Part shown: positions 1 through 6,516 of the stretch, piece by piece
How the letters are laid out: each line of letters begins with the position of its first letter
How positions within the stretch are numbered: the first letter of the stretch is position 1
Assembly (NCBI GenBank): GCA_037380725.1
Contig: JARRRL010000134.1
Location: forward strand, 1-8,400
Reading direction: 5' to 3'
Source: JARRRL01 sp037380725
GTDB lineage: Bacteria; Pseudomonadota; Gammaproteobacteria; Pseudomonadales; JANQJO01
DNA length: 8,400 bases
Notes under the pieces: generated by a model
What the model saw: only the letters and a program-made list of their open reading frames with translations
Database searches by the model: none
Told to the model about the DNA's origin: nothing
Made by a program: the position numbers and the translations under genes

Positions 1-108
1 ACCGACGACTCCCCATCACAGCTCTCTCATTCCACAACACACTAAGCCGTTATCATCATTTCAGCACGTTTAGCCGCGTAAAGCGAGTTCAACTACCGCT
101 TCAGCATA

Positions 109-132
109 TATTTTAGCTGTTATTTTAGCGGT
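109..132. repeat. 2 x 12 bp tandem duplication
   Basis: TATTTTAGCTGT (109-120) is followed directly by TATTTTAGCGGT (121-132), differing at one base. It lies in gene-free DNA. The AT-rich unit could be a protein-binding site duplicated in helical register, but nothing else supports a function. Confidence 0.6.
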
Positions 133-220
133 ATCCAACAGCGATATACGAAGATCCGGGTTTCATATACACAAACTCATCGCAATACCAGCCAAAAAGC
201 CGGCTGGTGTGACCCCTTTT

Positions 221-280
221 CTTTCAGACATCCTTTCAGACATCCTTTCAGACATCCTTTCAGACATCCTTTCAGGCATC
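221..280. repeat. 5 x 12 bp tandem repeat (CTTTCAGACATC)
   Basis: Four identical copies of CTTTCAGACATC (221-232, 233-244, 245-256, 257-268) are followed by one copy with a single A-to-G change (269-280). That variant base creates the palindrome GCATCGATGC at the repeat border. The unit is a multiple of three, so copy-number change would not shift a reading frame. On the minus strand each unit contains AAAGG followed by ATG, giving an open frame Met-(Ser/Pro)-Glu-Arg repeated five times. The near identity of copies points to recent slippage expansion. Confidence 0.95.
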
Positions 281-620
281 GATGCAAGCTCTGGTATTTA
301 GATTTCGAATCCGTACTGACAGGCCTGAAACACAGTTAGTTATAAATAATACCACGCACCAATCAGCCACCGGCTTCTAAAGAGACTTTGACTACAATAC
401 CCCACTTTTTCAAGCACCTTCTTTAAACACCCTCGGATAAACCCTCTGCACCAAAACAAATCTCGCCCCGAACCAATACCCCATGCATCGTATCAGTACA
501 AAGCACAATGAAATCATCCCCCTTTTTTCTACTCACCAAACCCTCTCAATGCGTGCATTTCCCGCTCAGTCCCACGCCATCACACCCCACAACTCGCTGT
601 AGCTCTGTTCAATCAAAAAT

Positions 621-629
621 TGGTATGAT
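621..629 (+). promoter_or_regulatory. Candidate extended -10 promoter for recD2
   Basis: TGG followed by TATGAT (624-629) fits an extended -10 element with five of six matches to TATAAT. No good -35 box is seen 16-18 bases upstream, which extended -10 promoters tolerate. Transcription would begin near 636, giving a leader of about 55 bases before the recD2 ATG. This rests on motif similarity alone. Confidence 0.3.
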
Positions 630-691
630 GACCTCAACAGCACAGATAAAGGGCCTTTCAAACGTTCATTACGACTCAGGTATTCCCAATC

Positions 692-3121
692 ATGCACCAG
701 CAACGTATTGAAGAACGTTTGACTGGAATTGTCAGTCGCGTCACCTTCCACAATCCGACAAACGGCTGGTCCGTACTCAAAGTCGTGCCTTTTGGACAAA
801 ACAGCAACCCAGCAACAGTCACCGTTTACCAAAGTAAAGTCTTTGCAGGTGCCACCGTCGCATTTTATGGTGAATGGCATTTCGATCAGAAATATGGTCG
901 GCAGTTTCGCGCCACCAAAGCGGTAGAACAAAAGCCCGCCTCAGCCGCCTCTTTAGAGAAGTATTTAGGATCAGGCTTAATCAAGGGCGTCGGACCCAAG
1001 ACCGCCAAGAAGATTGTCGCTTACTTTAAGGGAGACACCCTGTCGGTCTTCGAAGACCACATCGAACGATTAAAAGAAGTACCTGGTATCGCACAGCGTA
1101 AACTCGAAACCATTTCTCAAGCCTGGCGTGAGCACAGCGCTATACGTGATGTCATGCTGTTTCTACAACATCACGGGGTCAGCACCCTGTTTGCGGTACG
1201 CATTTATAAAAAATACGGCGACAACGCCATTGCGCGCGTAGAAGAAAACCCTTACACGCTGGCCGATGATTTTTATGGCATCGGATTCTTCTCGGCGGAC
1301 AAAGTAGCCCAATCCATCGGATTTTCTCTGGACAGTCTGGTTCGCATTAAAGCGGCCATCAAACACGTCCTCTCAGCCAGCCGAGAACAAGGTCATTGTT
1401 ATTTAACGTTACCGCAGATCGTCACCGCTGTCATCGAGCTGATTGCGCAAAACCTCGATGACCGCATTGTTGGGTTATTAGAAGAGATGGTCAAGAACAA
1501 GTCACTGTATTACCATGAGCACAGCGTGGCCGAACAACTCAATGCGCTCAAAGGCACCATAACCATCGACTCACAGCGCATCGCAGACTGGGTCGATCGC
1601 TACAGCAACACACACCAACTCACCCTCAGCGACGAACAAAAACAAGCAGTCATTGGCATCGCCAAGCAAGCCGTATCGATATTAACCGGAGGACCAGGCT
1701 GCGGCAAAACAACCACAACACGCGCCATTTATAAGCTCTTCGAATCCATGCACAAACGCGTGATACTCGCGGCCCCAACGGGGCGAGCCGCTCAGCGCAT
1801 GGGTGAAGTGATTGGCCAAGAAGCCAAAACCATACATCGTCTGCTGCAATGGAAAGGGGATCAATTTCAGGTTAATACCAACAACCCTTTGAAAGCGGAC
1901 GTCGTTATCGTGGATGAATGCTCAATGCTCGATATCGGTTTGGCCGACGCCATCATCAGCGCCATGCCCAAAACGTGCCAACTGCTTCTCATCGGCGACG
2001 CAGACCAATTGCCCTCCGTCGGCCCGGGCAACGTCCTCCAAGACCTCATCGCCTCAAACGCGATACCCTGCTTCCGTCTCACACAAGTATTTCGTCAAGC
2101 CCAAGCTTCACACATTATCCAAAGCGCACACCGCATCAACCAAGGCTTACTGCCCCACATTATTTCACCTTTTCATCAACCGAATTGCTGGACACGAGGC
2201 ATTGACTGCCTCTTTATCGATTCAGACGAAGCGACTCAAGCACAATTATCTTTCATTCATCGTATCAAACGATTCGCTCACGACACGTCGCTTCTGGACA
2301 CGAGCGCATCAGAACCCACCACGCACCCAGCACTCGACACCGAACGCCTGTATCAATTTCAGTGCGACAAACCCATTCGTTCACCCTATGAGCACGAATT
2401 TGAAATTCCCAGAGCGTTCGAGCACGTGGATCTGGAAAAACTGAAACACACCGAATCCGATTTGGAATCGTTCAAAGCGGTACTGAAAAATATTCACCCC
2501 TGGTCCTCCTTACACTACAATTTAACCGCCATAGAAGTTGTACAAAAGCTCTATCAAGAATGGATTCCCAAATATCTGGGACCCGACACCGACATTCAAG
2601 TCCTGAGCCCTATGGCGCGCGGCACGCTGGGCACCTTCAACTTAAACCTGACTCTGCAAAAACACGTCAATCCTGCCGGAGACGATAAACCACAATTACT
2701 GATAGGACAAAAAATGTTTCGTGTGGGAGACCGCGTGATCCACAAGCGCAATAACTACGATTTGAACGTCTACAACGGCGACATTGGAAAAATCACGTCC
2801 GTCAATACAGAAAGCGTCACATGCCAGGTACAATTTGAACCAGACAATCGAGTGGTCACCTACAACAAAGAAGCCCTCATGGATCTGGATTTGGCTTATG
2901 CGATCACCATTCATAAATCTCAAGGCAGTGAGTTCAGCGCGGTAATCATTCCCGTATTGACTCAGCATTTCAAAATGCTTTACCGTAATTTACTGTATAC
3001 GGGATTGACTCGCGCCAAACGCTTAGCTGTTTTTGTGGGGACGCGTCGAGCCTTATCGGTTGGCGCAAAAAATGCCGACACCGCCAAGCGGCAAACTGCA
3101 CTGCAGACGCTGTTAAAATAA
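692..3121 (+). CDS. recD2: RecD2-type ATP-dependent 5'-3' DNA helicase (SF1B)
   Basis: This 809-residue protein has the full RecD2 layout. An N-terminal OB-like part (about 8-75) is followed by a helix-hairpin-helix region (SGLIKGVGPKTAKKIV, 94-109). The helicase core then shows Walker A GGPGCGKTTT (333-342), Walker B VIVDECSML (405-413), motif III GDADQLPSVGPG (435-446), QVFRQ (465-469), an SH3-like stretch (about 680-735), IHKSQGSEF (740-748) and TGLTRAKR (770-777). RecD2 proteins unwind DNA 5'-3' in repair and work without RecB and RecC; that role is inferred from the family. The first ATG fits the family N-terminus (LTGIVSRVTFHNPTNGWSVL), although its ribosome site is weak (AGG, 11 bases upstream). 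Residues about 530-605, between the conserved segments ending RIKRFAHD and beginning LTAIEVVQ, look like an insertion of roughly 75 residues relative to Deinococcus-type RecD2. It is not RecBCD RecD, which lacks this N-terminal HhH module. Confidence 0.92.
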   Translation: MHQQRIEERLTGIVSRVTFHNPTNGWSVLKVVPFGQNSNPATVTVYQSKVFAGATVAFYGEWHFDQKYGRQFRATKAVEQKPASAASLEKYLGSGLIKGVGPKTAKKIVAYFKGDTLSVFEDHIERLKEVPGIAQRKLETISQAWREHSAIRDVMLFLQHHGVSTLFAVRIYKKYGDNAIARVEENPYTLADDFYGIGFFSADKVAQSIGFSLDSLVRIKAAIKHVLSASREQGHCYLTLPQIVTAVIELIAQNLDDRIVGLLEEMVKNKSLYYHEHSVAEQLNALKGTITIDSQRIADWVDRYSNTHQLTLSDEQKQAVIGIAKQAVSILTGGPGCGKTTTTRAIYKLFESMHKRVILAAPTGRAAQRMGEVIGQEAKTIHRLLQWKGDQFQVNTNNPLKADVVIVDECSMLDIGLADAIISAMPKTCQLLLIGDADQLPSVGPGNVLQDLIASNAIPCFRLTQVFRQAQASHIIQSAHRINQGLLPHIISPFHQPNCWTRGIDCLFIDSDEATQAQLSFIHRIKRFAHDTSLLDTSASEPTTHPALDTERLYQFQCDKPIRSPYEHEFEIPRAFEHVDLEKLKHTESDLESFKAVLKNIHPWSSLHYNLTAIEVVQKLYQEWIPKYLGPDTDIQVLSPMARGTLGTFNLNLTLQKHVNPAGDDKPQLLIGQKMFRVGDRVIHKRNNYDLNVYNGDIGKITSVNTESVTCQVQFEPDNRVVTYNKEALMDLDLAYAITIHKSQGSEFSAVIIPVLTQHFKMLYRNLLYTGLTRAKRLAVFVGTRRALSVGAKNADTAKRQTALQTLLK

Positions 3122-3234
3122 AATTGGATAGTTGGTGAAGTTCAACAAGATTTAATGCAAGAGTAGATGGCGTTGATGATAAGAATAAGCCAGGAAAAAC
3201 GGACTGGAATTACCATGAGTAACACGAAGCTGGA

Positions 3235-3266
3235 CTAAATGTAAACTAGGCTAAACGTAAACTGGA
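3235..3266. repeat. 2 x 16 bp imperfect tandem repeat
   Basis: CTAAATGTAAACTAGG (3235-3250) and CTAAACGTAAACTGGA (3251-3266) match at 13 of 16 positions and abut each other. They lie in the 192 bp spacer between the convergent recD2 and tRNA-Lys genes. I found no convincing intrinsic terminator for recD2 in this spacer (3122-3313). Confidence 0.6.
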
Positions 3267-3313
3267 GAAACGAAGGGAATATACTTCACGAGTACAAAAT
3301 AAATAAAGAGCAA

Positions 3314-3389
3314 TGGTGGGTCGTACTGGATTCGAACCAGTGACCAATTGGTTAAAAGCCAACTGCTCTACCAGCTGAGCTAACGACCC
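3314..3389 (-). tRNA. tRNA-Lys (anticodon TTT)
   Basis: Read on the minus strand this folds as a complete 76-nt tRNA with encoded CCA. The acceptor stem is GGGTCGT (3389-3383) with ACGACCC (3324-3318). The D arm is GCTC/GAGC. The anticodon stem GTTGG/CCAAT has loop CTTTTAA with anticodon TTT at 3356-3354. The T arm is ACTGG-TTCGAAT-CCAGT, then discriminator A and CCA (3316-3314). Anticodon TTT reads AAA and AAG. The gene lies 93 bp downstream of queC in the same orientation, as in Pseudomonas, where the tRNA-Lys next to queC is a known integration site for genomic islands. No integrase follows its 3' end here. Confidence 0.98.
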
Positions 3390-3416
3390 ACTTCCTCTCT
3401 CTTGAAGAGAGGCCAA

Positions 3417-3444
3417 ATGATACAGCACCCAGCAAAAAATACAA
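3417..3444 (-). promoter_or_regulatory. Candidate tRNA-Lys promoter and leader hairpin
   Basis: On the minus strand, TTGTAT (3444-3439) and TATCAT (3422-3417) are separated by 16 bases and could serve as -35 and -10 boxes for the tRNA. The -35 is a weak match; the -10 matches five of six positions. Between this and the tRNA 5' end is a 7 bp stem (3394-3400 pairing with 3406-3412, loop of five), which would sit in the precursor leader. A 14 bp AT palindrome TATTTTTAAAAATA (3449-3462) lies between queC and the promoter. The tRNA could also be processed from a longer queE-queC transcript. Confidence 0.3.
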
Positions 3445-3482
3445 GCCCTATTTTTAAAAATAACGCCGCATACAGAACAACG

Positions 3483-4181
3483 TTATGATCGATACCGCGT
3501 GGGATCTTCTACACCAGCGGCTTCAAACCCCGCACGCCGCAGGCGGCAACTTTCGCACAGGCCACACGCTCGGCCCACCTTATCCACCTGATAACAGGAC
3601 AAGGTCGCACCATAATCTACCCCCAGCGCCACACCACGTTGAATGATTTCCGCCTTGCTGAGCTGAATTAACGGTGCATGTATACGCAATCGTTGAGCAC
3701 CATCCGCCGCCCGCGTCCCCAAAGCAATCGCCGTCTCAAACGCTTCGATAAACGCAGGACGACAGTCCGGATATCCAGAATAATCTACAGCGTTAACACC
3801 GATAAACAGGTCGCCTATCCCTTGGCTTTCCGCCAAACTGGCCGCCAAAGAGAGAAAAATTAAGTTCCGCGCTGGCACATAGGTATTCGGTATCCCCCTC
3901 CCCGCCTCTTCGGGCACCGCCATGCTCAGATCCGTAAGCGAAGAACCACCCAGCAAATCCATCGGTATCGGCAAAATCGTGTGCGCCACCACAGCGCTTT
4001 GCTGCGCCAAGGCCTGAGCCGCCTCTAACTCCAAACGATGTCGCTGACCGTAATCGAAACTTAATGCGTGCACGCGCCACCCTTCAGCACGCAAAATACC
4101 CAGTACCGTTGCTGAGTCCAAACCTCCAGACAGCAGCAACACCGCCCGTTTTTGGGGCGGATTTGATGTCACACCCACCAT
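3483..4181 (-). CDS. queC: 7-cyano-7-deazaguanine (preQ0) synthase QueC
   Basis: QueC converts 7-carboxy-7-deazaguanine, ATP and ammonia into preQ0, the queuosine precursor. From the chosen ATG it is 232 residues, a normal length. It shows the ATP pyrophosphatase loop SGGLDS (18-23), SFDYGQRH (41-48), NTYVPARNLIFL (99-110), FIGVNAVDYSGYPDCRP (126-142) and the zinc ligands Cys196, Cys206, Cys209 and Cys212 in SCYQVDKVGRACGLCESC. An upstream in-frame ATG at 4274 would add 31 residues unlike QueC and overlap the end of queE by 82 bases. I reject it because GAGGAG (4194-4189), overlapping the queE stop, lies 4 bases before the ATG at 4184 and 7 before that at 4181. The queE-queC junction therefore implies translational coupling. 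Either of the two adjacent ATGs could be used. Confidence 0.96.
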   Translation of the reverse strand: MVGVTSNPPQKRAVLLLSGGLDSATVLGILRAEGWRVHALSFDYGQRHRLELEAAQALAQQSAVVAHTILPIPMDLLGGSSLTDLSMAVPEEAGRGIPNTYVPARNLIFLSLAASLAESQGIGDLFIGVNAVDYSGYPDCRPAFIEAFETAIALGTRAADGAQRLRIHAPLIQLSKAEIIQRGVALGVDYGATLSCYQVDKVGRACGLCESCRLRRAGFEAAGVEDPTRYRS

Positions 4182-4188
4182 CATCCAA

Positions 4189-4194
4189 CTCCTC
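4189..4194 (-). promoter_or_regulatory. queC ribosome binding site overlapping queE stop
   Basis: GAGGAG on the minus strand shares bases with the queE TGA stop (4195-4193). Its spacing is 4 bases to the ATG at 4184 and 7 bases to the ATG at 4181, favouring the latter. It decides the queC start against the much longer frame beginning at 4274. Confidence 0.8.
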
Positions 4195-4963
4195 ACACGC
4201 TGGGTCGATCTCCCCATAGGATTTTGTGTAGTTGCAACTGAAACCGCACATCCAATCCACACTGTAATACCCACTCGGCCAACTCAGTCGGAGCCAACTT
4301 TCCAAAAACCGGCGAGAACACCACCTCTTTTACCTGCCCCACCAAACCATATCGATGAATCACCTCAACGGACCACTCAAAATCGCGCCGCGAGGCAATC
4401 ACAAATTTCACCACATCACGCGGAGTCAAATGCGGTACGTTCAACCAGCGGTTGCGATGCTCTTCCCCCGAGTCCGGCGCTTTTAAATCCATCACTTTCA
4501 TAACGCGCGCGTCCACCGAAGACACGTCTAAGGCGCCACTGGTCTCCAAGGACACGTCATATCCAGCGTCACACAGTAAACGCATCAGTGTCATGCATGC
4601 CGGCTGCACCAAAGGCTCACCGCCCGTCACACACACTCGTTTCGTTGGGTAAGCCGCCACGCGTTCCAATATGTGCTGCAACGATTGCCGCTCACCACCT
4701 TCAAACGCGTATGCCGTATCGCACCATACACAACGCAACGGACATCCGGTCAGTCGCACAAACACCGTCGGCAACCCACTGCGATCCGTTTCCCCTTGTA
4801 ACGAATAAAAAATTTCGGTGATGCGTAAACACGCCGTGCGAGCAGACTTTTCAACAGAAATGCGCTGATCCAAGTCCAGCGGCGCAGGTTTTTCCGTATT
4901 CGTTTGCAACTCAAGCACATCGCCATTTTCGCAATCGTTACGAGACAGCTCGGTAACGGACAT
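4193..4963 (-). CDS. queE: 7-carboxy-7-deazaguanine synthase QueE (radical SAM)
   Basis: QueE rearranges 6-carboxy-5,6,7,8-tetrahydropterin to 7-carboxy-7-deazaguanine, the step before QueC. From the ATG at 4963 the protein has 256 residues. The conserved core begins at LRITEIFYSLQGE (46-58). The radical SAM iron-sulphur cluster motif is Cys74, Cys78 and Cys81 (GCPLRCVWCDTAYAF), with spacing CX3CX2C rather than the CX14CX2C of some QueE enzymes. The SAM-binding GGEP follows (114-117), then LETSG (139-143) and MDLKAPDSGEE (158-168). A TTG six bases further upstream is also in frame, but GAGG (4976-4973) is 9 bases from the ATG and only 3 from the TTG. About 45 residues precede the core, acidic and of low complexity, and are longer than I expect for this family. 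Confidence 0.95.
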   Translation of the reverse strand: MSVTELSRNDCENGDVLELQTNTEKPAPLDLDQRISVEKSARTACLRITEIFYSLQGETDRSGLPTVFVRLTGCPLRCVWCDTAYAFEGGERQSLQHILERVAAYPTKRVCVTGGEPLVQPACMTLMRLLCDAGYDVSLETSGALDVSSVDARVMKVMDLKAPDSGEEHRNRWLNVPHLTPRDVVKFVIASRRDFEWSVEVIHRYGLVGQVKEVVFSPVFGKLAPTELAEWVLQCGLDVRFQLQLHKILWGDRPSV

Positions 4964-4972
4964 AGCCAAAGA

Positions 4973-4976
4973 CCTC
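4973..4976 (-). promoter_or_regulatory. queE ribosome binding site
   Basis: GAGG on the minus strand lies 9 bases before the ATG at 4963 and 3 bases before an alternative TTG at 4969. The spacing selects the ATG and a 256-residue QueE. Confidence 0.6.
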
Positions 4977-5124
4977 GATCTTTTCAGCCCATCAGAAACA
5001 ACAAAGCCAACCGCGCGTACAACACGCTGGTCGGCATCGCGAGTTTACCAAGATTGAGCGAAAACGAAAACGAGAAACATCACCCAGCGCGCTGCCTCCT
5101 AAGAATCGAGACACAGCCCAGAAG

Positions 5125-5156
5125 GCACAGAAGCACAGAAGCACAGAAGCACAGAA
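5125..5156. repeat. 4 x 8 bp tandem repeat just after cpoB
   Basis: Four perfect copies of GCACAGAA (5125-5156; TTCTGTGC on the coding strand) begin two bases downstream of the cpoB stop codon. A fifth degenerate copy, GCCCAGAA at 5116-5123, is offset by one base. The rest of the 195 bp cpoB-queE spacer holds GAAAAC twice in tandem (5060-5071) and no recognisable terminator or promoter. An 8 bp unit would change frame on expansion, but the repeat lies outside the gene, so copy-number change would only alter the 3' untranslated RNA. Confidence 0.95.
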
Positions 5157-5158
5157 GG

Positions 5159-6256
5159 CTATTGAATCGCTCCTGATAAGCGCTTCAACTGATGATCCGC
5201 CAAGCGTGACGCGGTAGTGTTGGGGTACTCTGTCAGGATACGCTGAAAGATTTTCTTGGCACCTTCCACATCTTGGCGTCGATAAACCAGCGTGGCTTTT
5301 TTATACAGCGCATCTGGAATCCGCGCATGTTTTGGATAGTTTGAAACAAATTTTTCGATGTATGACAAAGCGGCATTCTCATCGGGCTCTTTCTGACGCA
5401 ACGACAATTCGGCTAACCAGTACAACGCATTACCGGTCAAATTTCCTTGTGGGTAGGTTTTTATGAACGCATCAAAACCTTTCTTCGCCCCTTCAAAGTC
5501 GCGTTTTTCCAATAGAGTGTACACCGATTCGTACTCCTGCTTCTCCGACATTTTTGAACGTAACGGCGCCGATGCAGCGGGTGACGTGGTCGCCGATCGC
5601 GACGGCGTAGCAGCCTGATCGTTGATTCGCTCTCCAGCACCCGCATGATGTGCTGGTTTTTCTGGATGGATCTTCGCGCTGGAAGCGCCGGTCTCAGGTG
5701 TCAGCGCGTTCATATTCACAACGGTGTTCGACACGCCCTTCGCTTTCTCCATCAAGCCCAGTCGCTCATCCAAATCCACGTAGTTTTGTACTTGTCGCTG
5801 ATCCAGTCGTTTTACCTGATTTTGAGCCGCTTCCACATCGCCACGCAGTCGACGCACCTCTTCTGATAACACCTGAACCTGGTGATACAACTCCCACAGC
5901 GGATTTTGAGCGGATTCAGATTGCACCTGTTCCGTACCACGATCATCTCGCGCCAGCAACGCACCGGTGCTACTCCGCCAAGGGGAATCGTCTTCAACAG
6001 CGCGCCGTTGCGCGTCGCCCTGACGCTCAGGACGACGCGTTTTCCCATCCAGCGTTTGGCCCTCTTCCACAATAACTCCGTCTCCGACGACACGACCTTC
6101 TTCAACACCATTTTCCACAACAATGATCTCATCTTGTGAACGAATCACAGGGATGGAATCCTTATCACGCGCCCACACCGGCAACGACACAGTCAAAACA
6201 AGCGCACAGCACATTGCCATCGCAAACAATCGCCCCATCTTGTTTGTGATACACAT
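5159..6256 (-). CDS. cpoB: Cell division coordinator CpoB (YbgF), periplasmic TPR protein
   Basis: CpoB acts in the periplasm and links the Tol-Pal machine to peptidoglycan synthesis at the septum. Residues 1-29 form a signal peptide (MGRLFAMAMCCALVLTVSLP, cleavage likely after VWA). Residues 118-166 (NPLWELYHQV onward, ending LDERL) match the YbgF coiled coil that trimerises. A Ser/Ala/Pro-rich linker follows (about 185-235), then TPR-type helices from about 237 to the end, including YWLAELSLRQ (279-288), ALYKKATLVYRR (316-327) and IFQRILTEYPNT (336-347). GAGGAGG lies 7 bases before the ATG at 6256, fixing this start over a Met at residue 7. At 365 residues it is clearly longer than the roughly 260-280 usual for YbgF. 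Much of the excess is a charged segment at about 35-115 between the signal peptide and the coiled coil. A terminator follows pal, so cpoB needs its own promoter. Confidence 0.93.
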   Translation of the reverse strand: MCITNKMGRLFAMAMCCALVLTVSLPVWARDKDSIPVIRSQDEIIVVENGVEEGRVVGDGVIVEEGQTLDGKTRRPERQGDAQRRAVEDDSPWRSSTGALLARDDRGTEQVQSESAQNPLWELYHQVQVLSEEVRRLRGDVEAAQNQVKRLDQRQVQNYVDLDERLGLMEKAKGVSNTVVNMNALTPETGASSAKIHPEKPAHHAGAGERINDQAATPSRSATTSPAASAPLRSKMSEKQEYESVYTLLEKRDFEGAKKGFDAFIKTYPQGNLTGNALYWLAELSLRQKEPDENAALSYIEKFVSNYPKHARIPDALYKKATLVYRRQDVEGAKKIFQRILTEYPNTTASRLADHQLKRLSGAIQ

Positions 6257-6432
6257 GCACGTTCCTCCTCTGTTGTACTGATGTTATTCTCATGTTGCAC
6301 TGAAGCACATCATTTCACTGCGCTCGCGTGTTAAAACGCGTCATTTCAAGCCTAGCTTATCATTCTTGACAGGCGCGCCACCTACAACACACTACCCAAC
6401 ACTACCCACTTATGCCAATCGGCACACAAAAC
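6257..6432 (-). promoter_or_regulatory. cpoB leader region with weak promoter candidate
   Basis: This spacer lies between the pal terminator and cpoB and should hold the cpoB promoter. The best pair I see on the minus strand is TTGTAG (6387-6382) and AATGAT (6364-6359) with a 17-base spacer, which is weak. Just upstream is a perfect 2 x 10 bp tandem duplication, ACACTACCCA at 6389-6398 and 6399-6408. A short CGCGT/ACGCG stem lies near 6324-6342. The strong ribosome site GAGGAGG is at 6270-6264. Confidence 0.3.
6389..6408. repeat. 2 x 10 bp perfect tandem duplication
   Basis: ACACTACCCA occurs twice without a gap. It lies directly upstream of the only promoter-like pair found for cpoB, so a duplicated regulator site is conceivable, but slippage is equally likely. 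Confidence 0.7.
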
Positions 6433-6469
6433 AAAAAAAGGGCGATCCACTGTAATGGGGTCGCCCTTT
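6431..6469 (-). terminator. Intrinsic terminator of pal
   Basis: On the minus strand a 9 bp stem AAAGGGCGA (6469-6461) pairs with TCGCCCTTT (6445-6437). It is reinforced by an inner CCA/TGG pairing and followed by an uninterrupted run of Ts continuing to 6433, then GTTTTG. It begins 47 bases after the pal stop. The plus-strand side lacks a comparable T run, so it acts mainly on minus-strand transcripts and separates pal from cpoB. A tandem pair CCCTTTAA (6464-6479) overlaps its upstream arm. Confidence 0.93.
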
Positions 6470-6479
6470 AACCCTTTAA
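6464..6479. repeat. 2 x 8 bp tandem duplication at terminator arm
   Basis: CCCTTTAA occurs at 6464-6471 and 6472-6479. The first copy forms part of the pal terminator stem and the second could pair competitively with the same arm. Confidence 0.6.
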
Positions 6480-6516
6480 CCGCTGTATAACGGTCTAGGT
6501 TTACCGTCAAACACAC

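Larger units (their letters stand above)
1..691. other. Gene-free region upstream of recD2
   Basis: No reading frame here resembles a known protein, and the only sizeable plus-strand frame (508-711) runs into the recD2 start in another frame with low-complexity content. The stretch contains a 2 x 12 bp near-perfect duplication (109-132), a short hairpin (ACCAGCC at 187-193 with GGCTGGT at 202-208), the 5 x 12 bp repeat at 221-280, a 10 bp palindrome GCATCGATGC (276-285), and an AT-rich stretch TTATAAATAAT near 340-350 that could hold a -10 element (CTGACA lies at 316-321). The remainder, about 360-600, shows nothing I can interpret. The gene further to the left is outside the window, so which end of it faces this spacer is unknown. 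Confidence 0.6.

Noticed and set aside
187..220. Hairpin ACCAGCC/GGCTGGT followed by TTTT as a plus-strand terminator
   Set aside because: The stem is short, the loop is eight bases and the T run starts eight bases after the stem, unlike an intrinsic terminator.
221..280. CRISPR array
   Set aside because: Units are 12 bp and contiguous, with no spacers.
304..325. TTCGAATCC followed by GTAC, resembling the tRNA-Lys 3' end (attachment-site remnant)
   Set aside because: It is inverted relative to the tRNA, the match is broken by insertions and deletions after nine bases, and TTCGAA is itself palindromic; chance is the better explanation.
508..711. Plus-strand frame of 67 codons ahead of recD2
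   Set aside because: Ser/Pro/Thr-rich translation with no recognisable domain, overlapping the recD2 start in a different frame and without a ribosome site.
566..931. Minus-strand frame of 121 codons across the recD2 start
   Set aside because: Most of it lies opposite the conserved recD2 N-terminus and its translation resembles no family; a shadow of the real gene.
4182..4274. Longer QueC start at 4274
   Set aside because: It would add 31 residues not found in QueC and overlap queE by 82 bases, while a good ribosome site sits just before the ATGs at 4184 and 4181.
4984..5037. Minus-strand leader peptide of 17 residues (MPTSVLYARLALLFLMG) before queE
   Set aside because: No ribosome site precedes it and hydrophobic short frames of this size arise by chance.
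4964..5158. preQ1 or other riboswitch ahead of queE
   Set aside because: I could not find a preQ1 aptamer-like stem with its A-rich tail; the spacer is dominated by repeats.
4904..5176. Plus-strand frame of 90 codons between queE and cpoB
   Set aside because: It runs antisense to the queE N-terminus and through the 8 bp repeat, with a basic low-complexity translation and no homology I recognise.
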